Part shown: one piece after another, positions 14,813 through 22,102 of the stretch
Layout of the letters: the number at the start of each line of letters is the position of its first letter
Position numbering within the stretch: position 1 is the stretch's first letter
Assembly (NCBI GenBank): GCA_946885335.1
Contig: CAMPGG010000004.1
Coordinates: 1-32,088, forward strand
DNA from: an uncultured Chitinophagaceae bacterium
Lineage (GTDB): Bacteria > Bacteroidota > Bacteroidia > Chitinophagales > Chitinophagaceae
Reading direction: 5' to 3'
Length of the DNA: 32,088 nt
Translations under genes and position numbers: made by a program
The notes under the pieces: generated by a model
Databases searched by the model: none
Seen by the model: the letters and a program-made list of their open reading frames with translations, nothing else
What the model was told of the DNA's origin: nothing

Positions 14813-14975
14813 ACAACAACCCTTTGAAAAACCAAAACATCCAATTGTCCTAAAACCAATTTGTCCAATCCTAAGAAATTAACCAAACCGGCGTCCAGTC
14901 CTTAGTGAAAGCTAAAACTAATTTACCCTAAACGCCAACCAATTATCCTCCGGGTTTACCTGGAGGATTTTTTTT
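14813..14975 (+). ncRNA. Candidate ~160-nt G-poor noncoding RNA
   Basis: The transcript is bounded by a well-spaced promoter and a perfect intrinsic terminator and has no ORF of meaningful length. Its body (14813-14944) has only about 12 G in 132 bases and is rich in A and C. It repeats elements such as TTGAAAAACCAA (14824-14835), TCCTAAAACCAA and AATCCTAAGAAATTAACC. The only body structures I find are a possible GGCGT/ACGCC pairing and TTAG/CTAA inside it, so most of the RNA should be single-stranded. TTGAAAAACCAA, ATCCTA-n-GAAA, AACCAAACC and CGTCCAG also occur in the minus-strand locus at 5088-5346. I do not recognise a named family; 6S RNA is unlikely because the ends do not pair. Confidence 0.7.
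14945..14975 (+). terminator. Intrinsic terminator of the noncoding transcript
   Basis: A 10-bp stem (ATCCTCCGGG at 14945-14954 with CCTGGAGGAT at 14959-14968, one G-T pair) closes a TTTA tetraloop and is followed by T8. The T-run is on the plus strand only, so it does not serve murA, which ends nearby on the minus strand. Confidence 0.92.
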
Positions 14976-14983
14976 GTGTCTGC

Positions 14984-16288
14984 TTATATCCTTTTGATAT
15001 CTGCACCTAATTGTTGCAATCGCTTATCAATATACTGGTAACCCCGGTCAATTTGTTCAATATTCTGGATAATACTTTTACCATCAGCACTCAAAGCGGC
15101 TATCAACAATGCCACTCCGGCCCTGATATCGGGGCTGCTCATGGTAATGCCTCTTAAATTTTGTTTTCTTTCCAAACCTACAATGGCTGCCCTGTGCGGA
15201 TCGCAAAGAATAATCCGGGCGCCCATTTCAATTAATTTATCAACGAAAAACAACCGGCTTTCAAACATTTTCTGGTGAATGAGTACGGACCCCTTTGCCT
15301 GGGTGGCAACAACTAAAATAATACTTAAAAGATCAGGTGTAAATCCGGGCCATGGATGATCAGAAATGGTGAGCATGGAGCCATCTAAAAATGCCTGGAT
15401 CTCATAAATATCTTGTTCGGGAATATGAATATCATCACCCTGGAATGTAACGGTAATGCCTAACTGCCGGAACTTTTCCGGGATAACGCCTAAGTGTTCA
15501 ATACCTGCGTTTTTAATGAGAATATTACTTTGCGTCATGGCAGCCAATCCTATAAATGAGCCCACTTCAATCATATCCGGTAATAAACGGTGACTGGTTC
15601 CCTGGAGTTGATCCACACCAGTAATGGTTAGCAGGTTACTCCCAATGCCTTCAATGTTTGCTCCCATCCTGGTTAGCATGCGGCATAGCTGCTGTATATA
15701 AGGTTCGCAGGCGGCATTGTAAATAACTGTTTTGCCGGATGCCATGGTAGCTGCCATAATGATATTGGCTGTTCCGGTTACGGAAGGTTCATCTAATAAA
15801 AGATTAGTACCGCTTAAGTTTGGCGCAGTTAAATGAAAGAAACCATCCTTGGTGTCGTAGTCGAAAGAAGCGCCTAATTTTTCAAAATTTACAATATGCG
15901 TATCTAATCTTCTTCGGCCGATTTTATCTCCGCCAGGTTTTGGAATAAAGGCTTTTTTAAATCGGGCAAGCAGCGGACCAGCCAGCATAACGGAGCCGCG
16001 TAAGCGACCACTTTTTATCCGGTATTCTTCACTGTGCAGGTAATCGATATTAACATCATCCGCTTTAAAAATACAAGTATCTCTTTGTGGCCTGCTAACC
16101 TTCACATTTATATCGGCTAATAATTCTATCAACAAGTTTACATCCAGTATATCTGGAATATTGGTCACTTCCACTTCTTCGGGTGTTAATAAAACAGCGC
16201 TGATAATTTGTAAAGCTTCATTTTTTGCACCCTGTGGTATGATTTCTCCGCTCAACTTTTTTCCACCTATAACTTCAAATGAATACAT
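14984..16288 (-). CDS. murA: UDP-N-acetylglucosamine 1-carboxyvinyltransferase (MurA)
   Basis: Predicted 434 residues from the ATG at 16288; the frame extends upstream by 14 residues without homology, so I reject the longer start. MurA transfers enolpyruvate from PEP to UDP-GlcNAc, the first committed step of peptidoglycan synthesis in the cytoplasm. Conserved residues visible are Lys22-Asn23 in GAKNEAL, the active-site loop PGGDKIGRRRLDTH (118-131), an Asp at 319 in PGFTPDL and Arg389 in DIRAG. The loop residue that is Cys115 in E. coli is Asp121 here (codon GAT at 15926-15928). That is the natural replacement known from fosfomycin-resistant MurA enzymes such as those of Mycobacterium and Chlamydia. 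A terminator separates it from the upstream DUF4290 gene, so murA probably has its own promoter. Confidence 0.96.
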   Translation of the reverse strand: MYSFEVIGGKKLSGEIIPQGAKNEALQIISAVLLTPEEVEVTNIPDILDVNLLIELLADINVKVSRPQRDTCIFKADDVNIDYLHSEEYRIKSGRLRGSVMLAGPLLARFKKAFIPKPGGDKIGRRRLDTHIVNFEKLGASFDYDTKDGFFHLTAPNLSGTNLLLDEPSVTGTANIIMAATMASGKTVIYNAACEPYIQQLCRMLTRMGANIEGIGSNLLTITGVDQLQGTSHRLLPDMIEVGSFIGLAAMTQSNILIKNAGIEHLGVIPEKFRQLGITVTFQGDDIHIPEQDIYEIQAFLDGSMLTISDHPWPGFTPDLLSIILVVATQAKGSVLIHQKMFESRLFFVDKLIEMGARIILCDPHRAAIVGLERKQNLRGITMSSPDIRAGVALLIAALSADGKSIIQNIEQIDRGYQYIDKRLQQLGADIKRI

Positions 16289-16352
16289 GCAGATTCGTTT
16301 TATGAAAATGTAATTGCAAAGTATGAACAACCATTTTCCTGATAAAAAATAA

Positions 16353-16385
16353 AAAAGGTTGATGGTTCAAACCCATCAACCTTTT
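16353..16385. terminator. Intrinsic terminator between DUF4290 gene and murA
   Basis: AAAAGGTTGATGG (16353-16365) pairs with CCATCAACCTTTT (16373-16385) around a 7-nt loop, a 13-bp stem. On the minus strand it continues into a T-run (16351-16356 are A on plus), so it ends the DUF4290 transcript before murA. Confidence 0.85.
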
Positions 16386-16404
16386 AAAAATTATGCCTGT
16401 TATC

Positions 16405-17082
16405 TTAATATCTCTTTTTCTTAAATTTTTGACCTCCGCGATCACTACGCTCATTCCGGTCATTGCTTCTGCCACTACGTTGTTGAAATTTGCCACGGGA
16501 TTTTCCATAGCCTCCACGGTCCCTGCTCATTTCCTGCTGCGGACGATATGCCTTAACAAAAGGCGTATTGGTGAATTCTAATTCACCTTTAGTAATAATG
16601 CTTAATTCTGCCTGGATAGCATCATCATGAACTGTTTCTTTATGCCAGTTATTATAGGCCAATTTCATGTAGTATGCAATGGCATTTGCAAAGCCCAGCT
16701 TTTTGTCGGGGTTTTCTTCTTTCAATGCTTTTTCAATCACCACTTCCAGGTTTTTACCCAGGTGAGAATATTTTGGGTAGCGTTTTGGATATTGCAGTGG
16801 TTGTGGTTTGCCCCTGAGTAATTCTTTTGTTGGTTTTGGATAAGGAGATTCAATATCAAGTTTGAAATCAGAGATCAGGAAAAGGTGATCCCACAATTTA
16901 TGCCTGAAATCTTCAACATTTTTTAAATGAGGATTTAAAAAGCCCATTAACTCAATAACTGTATTTGCATTACGCTGGCGTTCTTCATCATCTTCAATAG
17001 TCATTATATATTCTATCATTCGTTGAATATGTCGTCCATATTCACGCATTACCAGGTAATTTCTCGAAGTATTATATTCCAT
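16405..17082 (-). CDS. DUF4290 domain protein with Arg/Gly-rich tail
   Basis: Predicted 225 residues from the ATG at 17082 (MEYNTSRNYLVMREYGRH); the open frame extends 38 codons further upstream without family similarity. Residues about 1-175 form the alpha-helical DUF4290 domain, with LVMREYGRHIQRMIEY, GFLNPHLKNVEDFRHKLWDH, YPKYSHLGKNLE and FANAIAYYMKLAYNNWH. Residues about 186-225 are a disordered tail rich in Arg, Gly, Ser and Lys with RGGYGKSRG, RSGRSNDRNERSDRGG and KKKRY. RG-rich tails of this kind are common in RNA-binding proteins, so nucleic acid binding is a reasonable inference. DUF4290 itself has no known function. The family is typical of Bacteroidota and lies beside murA here. 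Confidence 0.88.
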   Translation of the reverse strand: MEYNTSRNYLVMREYGRHIQRMIEYIMTIEDDEERQRNANTVIELMGFLNPHLKNVEDFRHKLWDHLFLISDFKLDIESPYPKPTKELLRGKPQPLQYPKRYPKYSHLGKNLEVVIEKALKEENPDKKLGFANAIAYYMKLAYNNWHKETVHDDAIQAELSIITKGELEFTNTPFVKAYRPQQEMSRDRGGYGKSRGKFQQRSGRSNDRNERSDRGGQKFKKKRY

Positions 17083-17178
17083 ATAAATCTTTAGTGGAAA
17101 ACAAAAGTAATTAAATAATGCTGATAAAGCAGGGGTGGTTTTATCTCGCGGGAATAACATTGAGGTTGTTGCAAAAAG

Positions 17179-17205
17179 AAAGGGGCCCTGAACCAAGGCC
17201 CCTTT
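17179..17205. terminator. Intrinsic terminator after the type IX cargo gene
   Basis: AAAGGGGCC (17179-17187) pairs with GGCCCCTTT (17197-17205) around a 9-nt loop. On the minus strand it is followed by CTTTTTGC, ending the cargo gene. It lies between that gene and the DUF4290 start. Confidence 0.8.
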
Positions 17206-17236
17206 TACAAGCCACCATCCTCTTCCACCTAAGAGG

Positions 17237-18427
17237 TCATTTAATTAAAAGTTGATTGACAACGGTCTCCTGTGTTGTTACATCCGTAATCTTCATCCAA
17301 TACATTCCTCTTTGTAACGTGGCTATTTGTTTATAATCTGTTCCAGCCACAACCAAATCTTTACTCACAACCGTTTGTCCCTGAACATTAGAAATTCTAA
17401 TGCTTAATTTTCCAGATGTTACGTTAACAAATTTGATACCAACATTTCCTGAAGAAGGGTTAGGGTACAAGGAAATTTTATTTAATAAGGTGTTCTCAAA
17501 ATTCACAGACTGAACAGCGGTGAATTTCGCCACACCGTTATGATAACGTTGTTGAACCCTAAAGTATAATTGACCCGTTTCATGTTTTTGACGATCATAC
17601 TGGAAAGTGTATGTTGGGTTTATTCCTGATTTTTTCTGTACCACACCGGCCGGTTTAAAATTTCTGCCGTCACGGCTTACCTGGATCTCATAGTGAAAAT
17701 CGTTATTATCAGTTTCTGCATTCCAGTTTAACGCAGCAGTGTTATCACCCTTCTTATTAACCTGGAAATCTAATAATCCCATAGGTAACACTGTTGGAGG
17801 GCAGTAGCAATATTCAAGGCGGTAGTTTACAAATCCTGAAGTTGATGGGGAAAATAAGTAGTCACCACTTCCGGTTAAGGTTGCTCCTGCTTTAATAGCA
17901 TATCGATAATCAACAGAATCGAGGCCATAAAAATGATCTGCAATTACATTTACATCAGTGATCGTTGTTACAACAGAAGCCCCGTTTAATACGGTATCTG
18001 GTCCAACGGTTACAAAATCTGGCCCACTGAAATCTACTCCGTCGTTAGCCGCAAGATTAAAAGGACCATAATTATTATTTACACTTTGCGTTAAAGGGCT
18101 GGTTAATCCCGGACCGGAAATAGTATCCCGGCGGGTATATGTAGCATTATAGGATGTGGGTGCATTTACATAATTTTCGATATTAAGCCTTGCAACACCT
18201 GTAATTGTCATTATCAGCTTTACACAAGTTACCATACCGCTATCCGGATGAAATTTGGGAAAAGTTAAAATAGTTTCATAATTACCACTTCCTGTAGCTA
18301 CAGTAGTATCAAAAGATTTTCCTGTAGGTTCAAAACCATTCAAACATTGGGCAGATGAAAATTGAGCACTCAATATTAATATGATTAAAATGCAGGCTAT
18401 ATGCAGTTTTGGGTAGCATTTTTTCAT
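17237..18427 (-). CDS. Secreted protein with type IX secretion (type A) sorting domain
   Basis: Predicted 396 residues. A signal peptide (about 1-27, ending SSAQ) is followed by a beta-rich domain (about 40-200) with LTFPKFHPDSGMVTCVKLIMT, GVDFSGPDFVTV and YRLEYCYC. This resembles the choice-of-anchor E domain found in exported proteins. Residues about 210-310 look like a fibronectin-III-like module (TAALNWNAETDNNDFHYEIQ). The C-terminal 80 residues carry the type A sorting domain: ISLYPNPSSGNVGIKF, LSIRISNVQGQTV and LQRGMYWMKI. That domain directs cargo through the type IX translocon to the surface or medium. No catalytic motif is visible; a structural or adhesive role is possible but unproven. 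Confidence 0.85.
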   Translation of the reverse strand: MKKCYPKLHIACILIILILSAQFSSAQCLNGFEPTGKSFDTTVATGSGNYETILTFPKFHPDSGMVTCVKLIMTITGVARLNIENYVNAPTSYNATYTRRDTISGPGLTSPLTQSVNNNYGPFNLAANDGVDFSGPDFVTVGPDTVLNGASVVTTITDVNVIADHFYGLDSVDYRYAIKAGATLTGSGDYLFSPSTSGFVNYRLEYCYCPPTVLPMGLLDFQVNKKGDNTAALNWNAETDNNDFHYEIQVSRDGRNFKPAGVVQKKSGINPTYTFQYDRQKHETGQLYFRVQQRYHNGVAKFTAVQSVNFENTLLNKISLYPNPSSGNVGIKFVNVTSGKLSIRISNVQGQTVVSKDLVVAGTDYKQIATLQRGMYWMKITDVTTQETVVNQLLIK

Positions 18428-18461
18428 AAGGAGGATATTTAAAGGATAACGGATTTGGCTA

Positions 18462-18492
18462 TAAAAGTACCGCCGTTCATATAGGTTAGCAA
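18462..18492 (-). promoter_or_regulatory. Promoter of the type IX cargo gene
   Basis: On the minus strand TTG (18490-18492) is followed after 20 nt by TACTTTTA (18462-18469), matching TAnnTTTG at 7 of 8 positions. Start would be near 18456, giving a leader of about 28 nt. Confidence 0.5.
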
Positions 18493-18629
18493 GTGTACAT
18501 ATGCGTGAAATGATCTACCGTAAATCATGTAAAACTAACGTAGTTGTACCCGGGTTATTATACGTCTTGCTAATCAATTCTATCAGCATTGTTGTGTAGC
18601 CCAAAAATGAAGGTTAGCATGATCAGCCT

Positions 18630-18637
18630 TACCTTTG
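18630..18637 (+). promoter_or_regulatory. -7 promoter element immediately upstream of the GT4 start
   Basis: TACCTTTG is a perfect TAnnTTTG match and ends 8 nt before the ATG at 18646. It lies downstream of other in-frame start codons (18589 TTG, 18607 and 18619 ATG), which argues that translation starts at 18646. The -33 region has no clear TTTG. Confidence 0.5.
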
Positions 18638-18645
18638 CCCGCCAA

Positions 18646-19770
18646 ATGATTATTGCTGTAAATACCCGTTTTTTACTGGCCGGTTACCTTGAAGGGTATG
18701 GGTATTTTATTCATGAATGTTTTAAAAGAATAACCCACGATCATCCTGAACACCAGTTTATTTTCATTTTTGACCGTCCCTTTGATCCGCGTTTCGTTTA
18801 TGAAAAAAATGTAACACCTGTTGTAATTGGTCCGCCAGCACGGCACCCGCTTTTATGGAAATGGTGGTACGATGTAAAAATTCCGCAAGTCTTAAAAAAA
18901 TACAAGGCTGATATTTTTGTTTCGGCCGATGGTTTTTGTTCATTAACGACCAGTGTTCCTCAATGCCTGGTTATCCATGATTTGGCATTTTTGCATCACC
19001 CGGCATTTATTAAAAAATCTCATTTAATATTTTATAAAAGATATACACCACGCTTTTTAAAAAAAGCAGGTTCCATTGCTACGGTATCGGCATTTACAAA
19101 AGCGGATATTCATCAGCGTTATAAAATAGATAACGAAAAAATCAGTGTGGTATATAATGCGGCTAAACCATCCTTTAAACCATTAACTGAAGATTTGAAG
19201 TTTAATGTGAAATTGAAATATACAGAGGGTAAAGAATTTTTTTTGTACAGCGGCGCCATACATCCACGAAAAAATCTATTGAATTTATTGAAAGGGTTTT
19301 CGCTATTTAAAAAGCGGTTGAAAAGTAATTTTAAATTGGTTATTGCAGGCCGGCTAGCCTGGAAGTACGAATCATTTTTAAAAGACCTGGAAACATATAA
19401 ATACCGGCATGATGTGGTCCTTACCGGTTACCTGCCCGAAGAGGAATTGGTTTCCCTGACTGCTTCTGCTTATGCCTTGGTTTATCCTTCTTTATTCGAA
19501 GGTTTTGGAGTGCCCGTATTAGAGGCTATGCAATCTGGTGTACCGGTCATTACGAGCGCCAGTTCGGCCATGGAGGAAATTGCCGGGGATGCTGCCCTTT
19601 ATGCAGATGTTACAACCCCATTTGATATCGGTGAAAAAATGATGAATTTGTATAAGGATGAAAACCAGCGTGACATGCTGATCCAAAAAGGGTTACAAAA
19701 AGCCGGAGAATACAGCTGGCAAAAAACTTCAACATTGTTATGGCAAAGCATTTGCAACTCGAAACCATGA
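18646..19770 (+). CDS. GT4 family glycosyltransferase (GT-B fold)
   Basis: Predicted 374 residues from the ATG at 18646 (MIIAVNTRFLLAGYLEGYGYF). The N-terminal half is the acceptor domain. The C-terminal half is the Glycos_transf_1 domain, with the SGAIHPRKNLLNLLKGF and LVIAGRLAWKYE segments, then GYLPEEELVSLTASAYALVYPSLFEGFGVPVLEAM. That last block holds the E-x7-E nucleotide-sugar motif (EGFGVPVLE) of GT4 enzymes. It is a retaining transferase probably acting on a cell-surface glycan or lipid-linked sugar; donor and acceptor are unknown. The open frame extends 19 codons upstream, but the promoter lies inside that extension. Confidence 0.88.
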   Translation: MIIAVNTRFLLAGYLEGYGYFIHECFKRITHDHPEHQFIFIFDRPFDPRFVYEKNVTPVVIGPPARHPLLWKWWYDVKIPQVLKKYKADIFVSADGFCSLTTSVPQCLVIHDLAFLHHPAFIKKSHLIFYKRYTPRFLKKAGSIATVSAFTKADIHQRYKIDNEKISVVYNAAKPSFKPLTEDLKFNVKLKYTEGKEFFLYSGAIHPRKNLLNLLKGFSLFKKRLKSNFKLVIAGRLAWKYESFLKDLETYKYRHDVVLTGYLPEEELVSLTASAYALVYPSLFEGFGVPVLEAMQSGVPVITSASSAMEEIAGDAALYADVTTPFDIGEKMMNLYKDENQRDMLIQKGLQKAGEYSWQKTSTLLWQSICNSKP

Positions 19771-19784
19771 TAACGTTACATTTG
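19751..19784 (+). promoter_or_regulatory. Promoter of gldC-yqeY-cvpA
   Basis: TTTG (19751-19754), 22 nt, then TACATTTG (19777-19784), a perfect -7 match. It overlaps the end of the GT4 gene and gives a leader of about 15 nt before gldC. Confidence 0.6.
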
Positions 19785-19805
19785 CGTCCAATTCAATAAC
19801 ATAAC

Positions 19806-20153
19806 ATGAATCAATCAACAATTACCATTGATGTATCCCTTGATCAAAACAGGGTACCCGAAAATATCACCTGGAAAGCTTCAGATACTACCACCGAACA
19901 GGCGCAGCAGGCAAAAGCCATGATGCTGGCATTTTGGGATGGAGCAGAAAAAACAGCCCTCCGCATTGACCTTTGGACCAAAGAAATGATGGTGGATGAA
20001 ATGGCTGATTTTTTTTACCAGACTTTAATGACGATGGCCGATACTTTTGGAAAGGCTACCAATAATGATGGTTTGGTAGAAGAGATGAAAAAGTTTTCAA
20101 AAGACTTTTATGAAAAATTCCGCGATCAGCAATTGAAAGAAAAAGCGGTTTAA
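19806..20153 (+). CDS. gldC: Gliding motility protein GldC
   Basis: Predicted 115 residues, about the length of Flavobacterium GldC. Diagnostic segments are ITIDVSLDQNRVPENITWKASD, AKAMMLAFWDGAEKTALRIDLWTKEMMVDEMADFF and TLMTMADTFGKAT. The protein has no signal peptide and should be cytoplasmic. In F. johnsoniae gldC is linked to gldB and affects gliding efficiency; its biochemical role is not known. It heads a tight run with yqeY (16-nt gap) and cvpA (36-nt gap), and together with the SprE-like gene and the sorting-domain cargo supports a working type IX system in this genome. Confidence 0.92.
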   Translation: MNQSTITIDVSLDQNRVPENITWKASDTTTEQAQQAKAMMLAFWDGAEKTALRIDLWTKEMMVDEMADFFYQTLMTMADTFGKATNNDGLVEEMKKFSKDFYEKFRDQQLKEKAV

Positions 20154-20169
20154 CATAAATCATTTTAAA

Positions 20170-20622
20170 ATGAACCTGGAACAAAAAATAATGGCTGATT
20201 TAAAAACAGCGATGCTGGCAAAAGACGAAACTTCTATGCGCAGCCTGAGAGCCATAAAAGCAGCCATCATCAATGCCAAAACTGCTGAAGGTGCCAGTGG
20301 TGAATTAAAAGAAAGTGATGAAGTAAAACTGCTTCAAAAATTAGTTAAACAAAGAAAAGATTCAGCAGAAATTTTTGAAAAACAAAATCGCCCTGAATTA
20401 GCCGCAAAAGAAAATGAAGAAATTGCCATTATAGAAAAATATCTTCCACAACAGATGTCCGAAGATGAGGTGAGAGCTGAATTAGCCATTATCATCAAAG
20501 AAACGGGAGCTGCCTCACCAGCTGACCTGGGAAAAGTGATGGGTATTGCTACAAAAAAACTGGGAGGTAAAACAGATGGTAAAACCATTTCTACCCTGGC
20601 TAAACAAATGCTCAATAACTAA
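20170..20622 (+). CDS. yqeY: GatB/YqeY domain-containing protein
   Basis: Predicted 150 residues, the usual YqeY length. It is all helical, with the N-terminal block LEQKIMADLKTAMLAKDE, then SLRAIKAAIINAK, LLQKLVKQRKDSAEIFEKQNRPELAAKENEE, YLPQQMSEDEV and a C-terminal GKVMGIATKKLGGKTDGKTIS. The last part corresponds to the tRNA-binding tail domain of GatB amidotransferase subunits. Stand-alone YqeY is proposed to bind tRNA, but its function is not settled. The start ATG at 20170 gives the canonical N-terminus. Confidence 0.94.
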   Translation: MNLEQKIMADLKTAMLAKDETSMRSLRAIKAAIINAKTAEGASGELKESDEVKLLQKLVKQRKDSAEIFEKQNRPELAAKENEEIAIIEKYLPQQMSEDEVRAELAIIIKETGAASPADLGKVMGIATKKLGGKTDGKTISTLAKQMLNN

Positions 20623-20658
20623 TCAACGCAGCACTGATTACCGGAATAACTAAACTGC

Positions 20659-21204
20659 ATGTTTATAGATACTGTTTTAGCTGTATTATTGATTATAGCC
20701 ATTTTTAAAGGATTCAGCAAAGGCCTTATCGTTGCTGTATTTTCATTGTTAGCATTTATGATTGGTTTGGCGGCAGCCGTAAAATTATCAGCTGTCGTAG
20801 CGGGTTATATTGGTGATACCGTTAGTGTTTCTGAAAAATGGCTTCCTTTTGTTTCCTTTATAATTGTTTTTCTTGTTGTAGTGATAATAGTAAGAATAGG
20901 TGCAAAGATCATAGAAAAAACAGTGCAGGTGGCTATGATGGGTTGGTTAAACAGGTTAGGCGGGATGCTTTTTTATGCTTTGATTTACGTTATTATCTAT
21001 AGCATTATTTTGTTTTATGCAGCACAATTACAAATTTTAAAGCCTGATACCATCAGTAATTCTGAAACCTATGATTACATTGCACCTATAGGTCCCTGGG
21101 CTATTGAAGGTTTTGGTAAAGTGATTCCTGTATTTAAAAACATGTTTGATTCCTTAGATAATTTTTTTGATGATATTTCGGGAAAAATTCCCGAACACCA
21201 ATGA
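20659..21204 (+). CDS. cvpA: CvpA family membrane protein
   Basis: Predicted 181 residues with four membrane helices at about 2-19, 24-45, 63-85 and 101-122. The N-terminus FIDTVLAVLLIIAIFKGFSKGLIVAVFSLLAF has the GxxxG-type CvpA signature, and WLNRLGGMLFYALIYVI is the second conserved block. The C-terminal 55 residues are soluble. CvpA is an inner-membrane protein first linked to colicin V export, and later to envelope-stress resistance. A perfect hairpin TTCGGGAA-AAA-TTCCCGAA (21177-21195) covers the last codons but lacks a T-run. Confidence 0.9.
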   Translation: MFIDTVLAVLLIIAIFKGFSKGLIVAVFSLLAFMIGLAAAVKLSAVVAGYIGDTVSVSEKWLPFVSFIIVFLVVVIIVRIGAKIIEKTVQVAMMGWLNRLGGMLFYALIYVIIYSIILFYAAQLQILKPDTISNSETYDYIAPIGPWAIEGFGKVIPVFKNMFDSLDNFFDDISGKIPEHQ

Positions 21205-21251
21205 AAACTTTACGCAATTTTGTTTCAATCGCTTTTTTGCATCAAATCAAT

Positions 21252-21259
21252 TATTTTAG
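21252..21259 (+). promoter_or_regulatory. Possible -7 element before the alpha/beta hydrolase
   Basis: TATTTTAG matches TAnnTTTG at 7 of 8 positions, 31 nt before the start codon at 21291. Upstream TTTG sequences at 21219 and 21236 are not ideally spaced. Confidence 0.35.
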
Positions 21260-21290
21260 CACAAATTAAAAAGGCCAGAAAGGATAGATA

Positions 21291-22067
21291 ATGCAGTACG
21301 AGATTAAACAGCATAAGAAATTCAGGTACATTGAGGAAGGAGAAGGCGAAACGCTATTACTCCTGCATGGTTTATTTGGAGCCTTAAGTAATTTTAAAGA
21401 TCTGATAGAATATTTCAGGCAACATTATAAAGTAGTGGTGCCCATGCTTCCATTATTTGAATTGGATATTCTGCATACTACTGTTGGTGGTTTAGGAAAG
21501 TTTGTTCATAAATTTATTGAGGCCCGCGAATATGACCAGGTTCATTTGTTAGGCAATTCATTGGGCGGTCATGTTTCCCTTATACACGTTTTAAAGCATC
21601 CTGAAAAAGTAAAATCGTTGATCCTGACCGGTAGTTCCGGGCTGTTTGAAAACGGAATGGGTGATTCTTATCCCAAACGCGGCGATTATGAATATATCAG
21701 GAAGAAAACGGAAATGACCTTTTATGATCCGGCAACAGCAAGCAAAGAATTGGTAGATGAAGTGTATGAAATAGTCAATAATCGCATTAAAGCTATTAAG
21801 ATCATTGCCCTTGCAAAAAGCGCAATCCGTAATAATCTGGGCGAGGAACTCAATCAAATCAAAAAACCTACGTTATTGATATGGGGAAACAATGATACCA
21901 TCACGCCGCCATTCGTGGCACGTGAATTTAATCGGTTAATTCCCTATAGTGAATTGTATTTTATTGATAAATGTGGCCATGCGCCTATGATGGAAGTGCC
22001 GCATGAATTCAATAACATACTCCATAAATTCTTGAAAAATCTGAATGAGCCTGCAACGGTTAGATGA
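21291..22067 (+). CDS. Alpha/beta hydrolase
   Basis: Predicted 258 residues, no signal peptide, so cytoplasmic. The oxyanion-hole LLLHGLFGA (about 23-31) precedes the nucleophile elbow GNSLGG with Ser90. The acid Asp202 lies in WGNNDTITPP and the catalytic His230 in DKCGHAPMMEVP, so the triad is complete. Substrate cannot be named: the fold covers esterases, C-C hydrolases and others. The cap region (about 125-180) is charged with several Lys. The next gene, a CBS protein, starts 35 nt after the stop. Confidence 0.9.
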   Translation: MQYEIKQHKKFRYIEEGEGETLLLLHGLFGALSNFKDLIEYFRQHYKVVVPMLPLFELDILHTTVGGLGKFVHKFIEAREYDQVHLLGNSLGGHVSLIHVLKHPEKVKSLILTGSSGLFENGMGDSYPKRGDYEYIRKKTEMTFYDPATASKELVDEVYEIVNNRIKAIKIIALAKSAIRNNLGEELNQIKKPTLLIWGNNDTITPPFVAREFNRLIPYSELYFIDKCGHAPMMEVPHEFNNILHKFLKNLNEPATVR

Positions 22068-22102
22068 TCGTCGGTGTCTTATTCATTAAATAAACGCCCT
22101 GC

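Noticed and set aside
14813..14975. 6S RNA or tmRNA
   Set aside because: The 5' and 3' ends do not pair, there is no tRNA-like end or tag frame, and the body is too G-poor for a long bulged hairpin.
18428..18434. AAGGAGG as a Shine-Dalgarno site on the plus strand
   Set aside because: No start codon follows at a suitable distance and no ORF begins there. On the minus strand it reads CCTCCTT, which is anti-SD-like and cannot act as an SD for the cargo gene.
21177..21195. Perfect hairpin at the end of cvpA as a terminator
   Set aside because: It lies within the last codons and has no T-run on either side; it may affect mRNA stability but I cannot call it a terminator.
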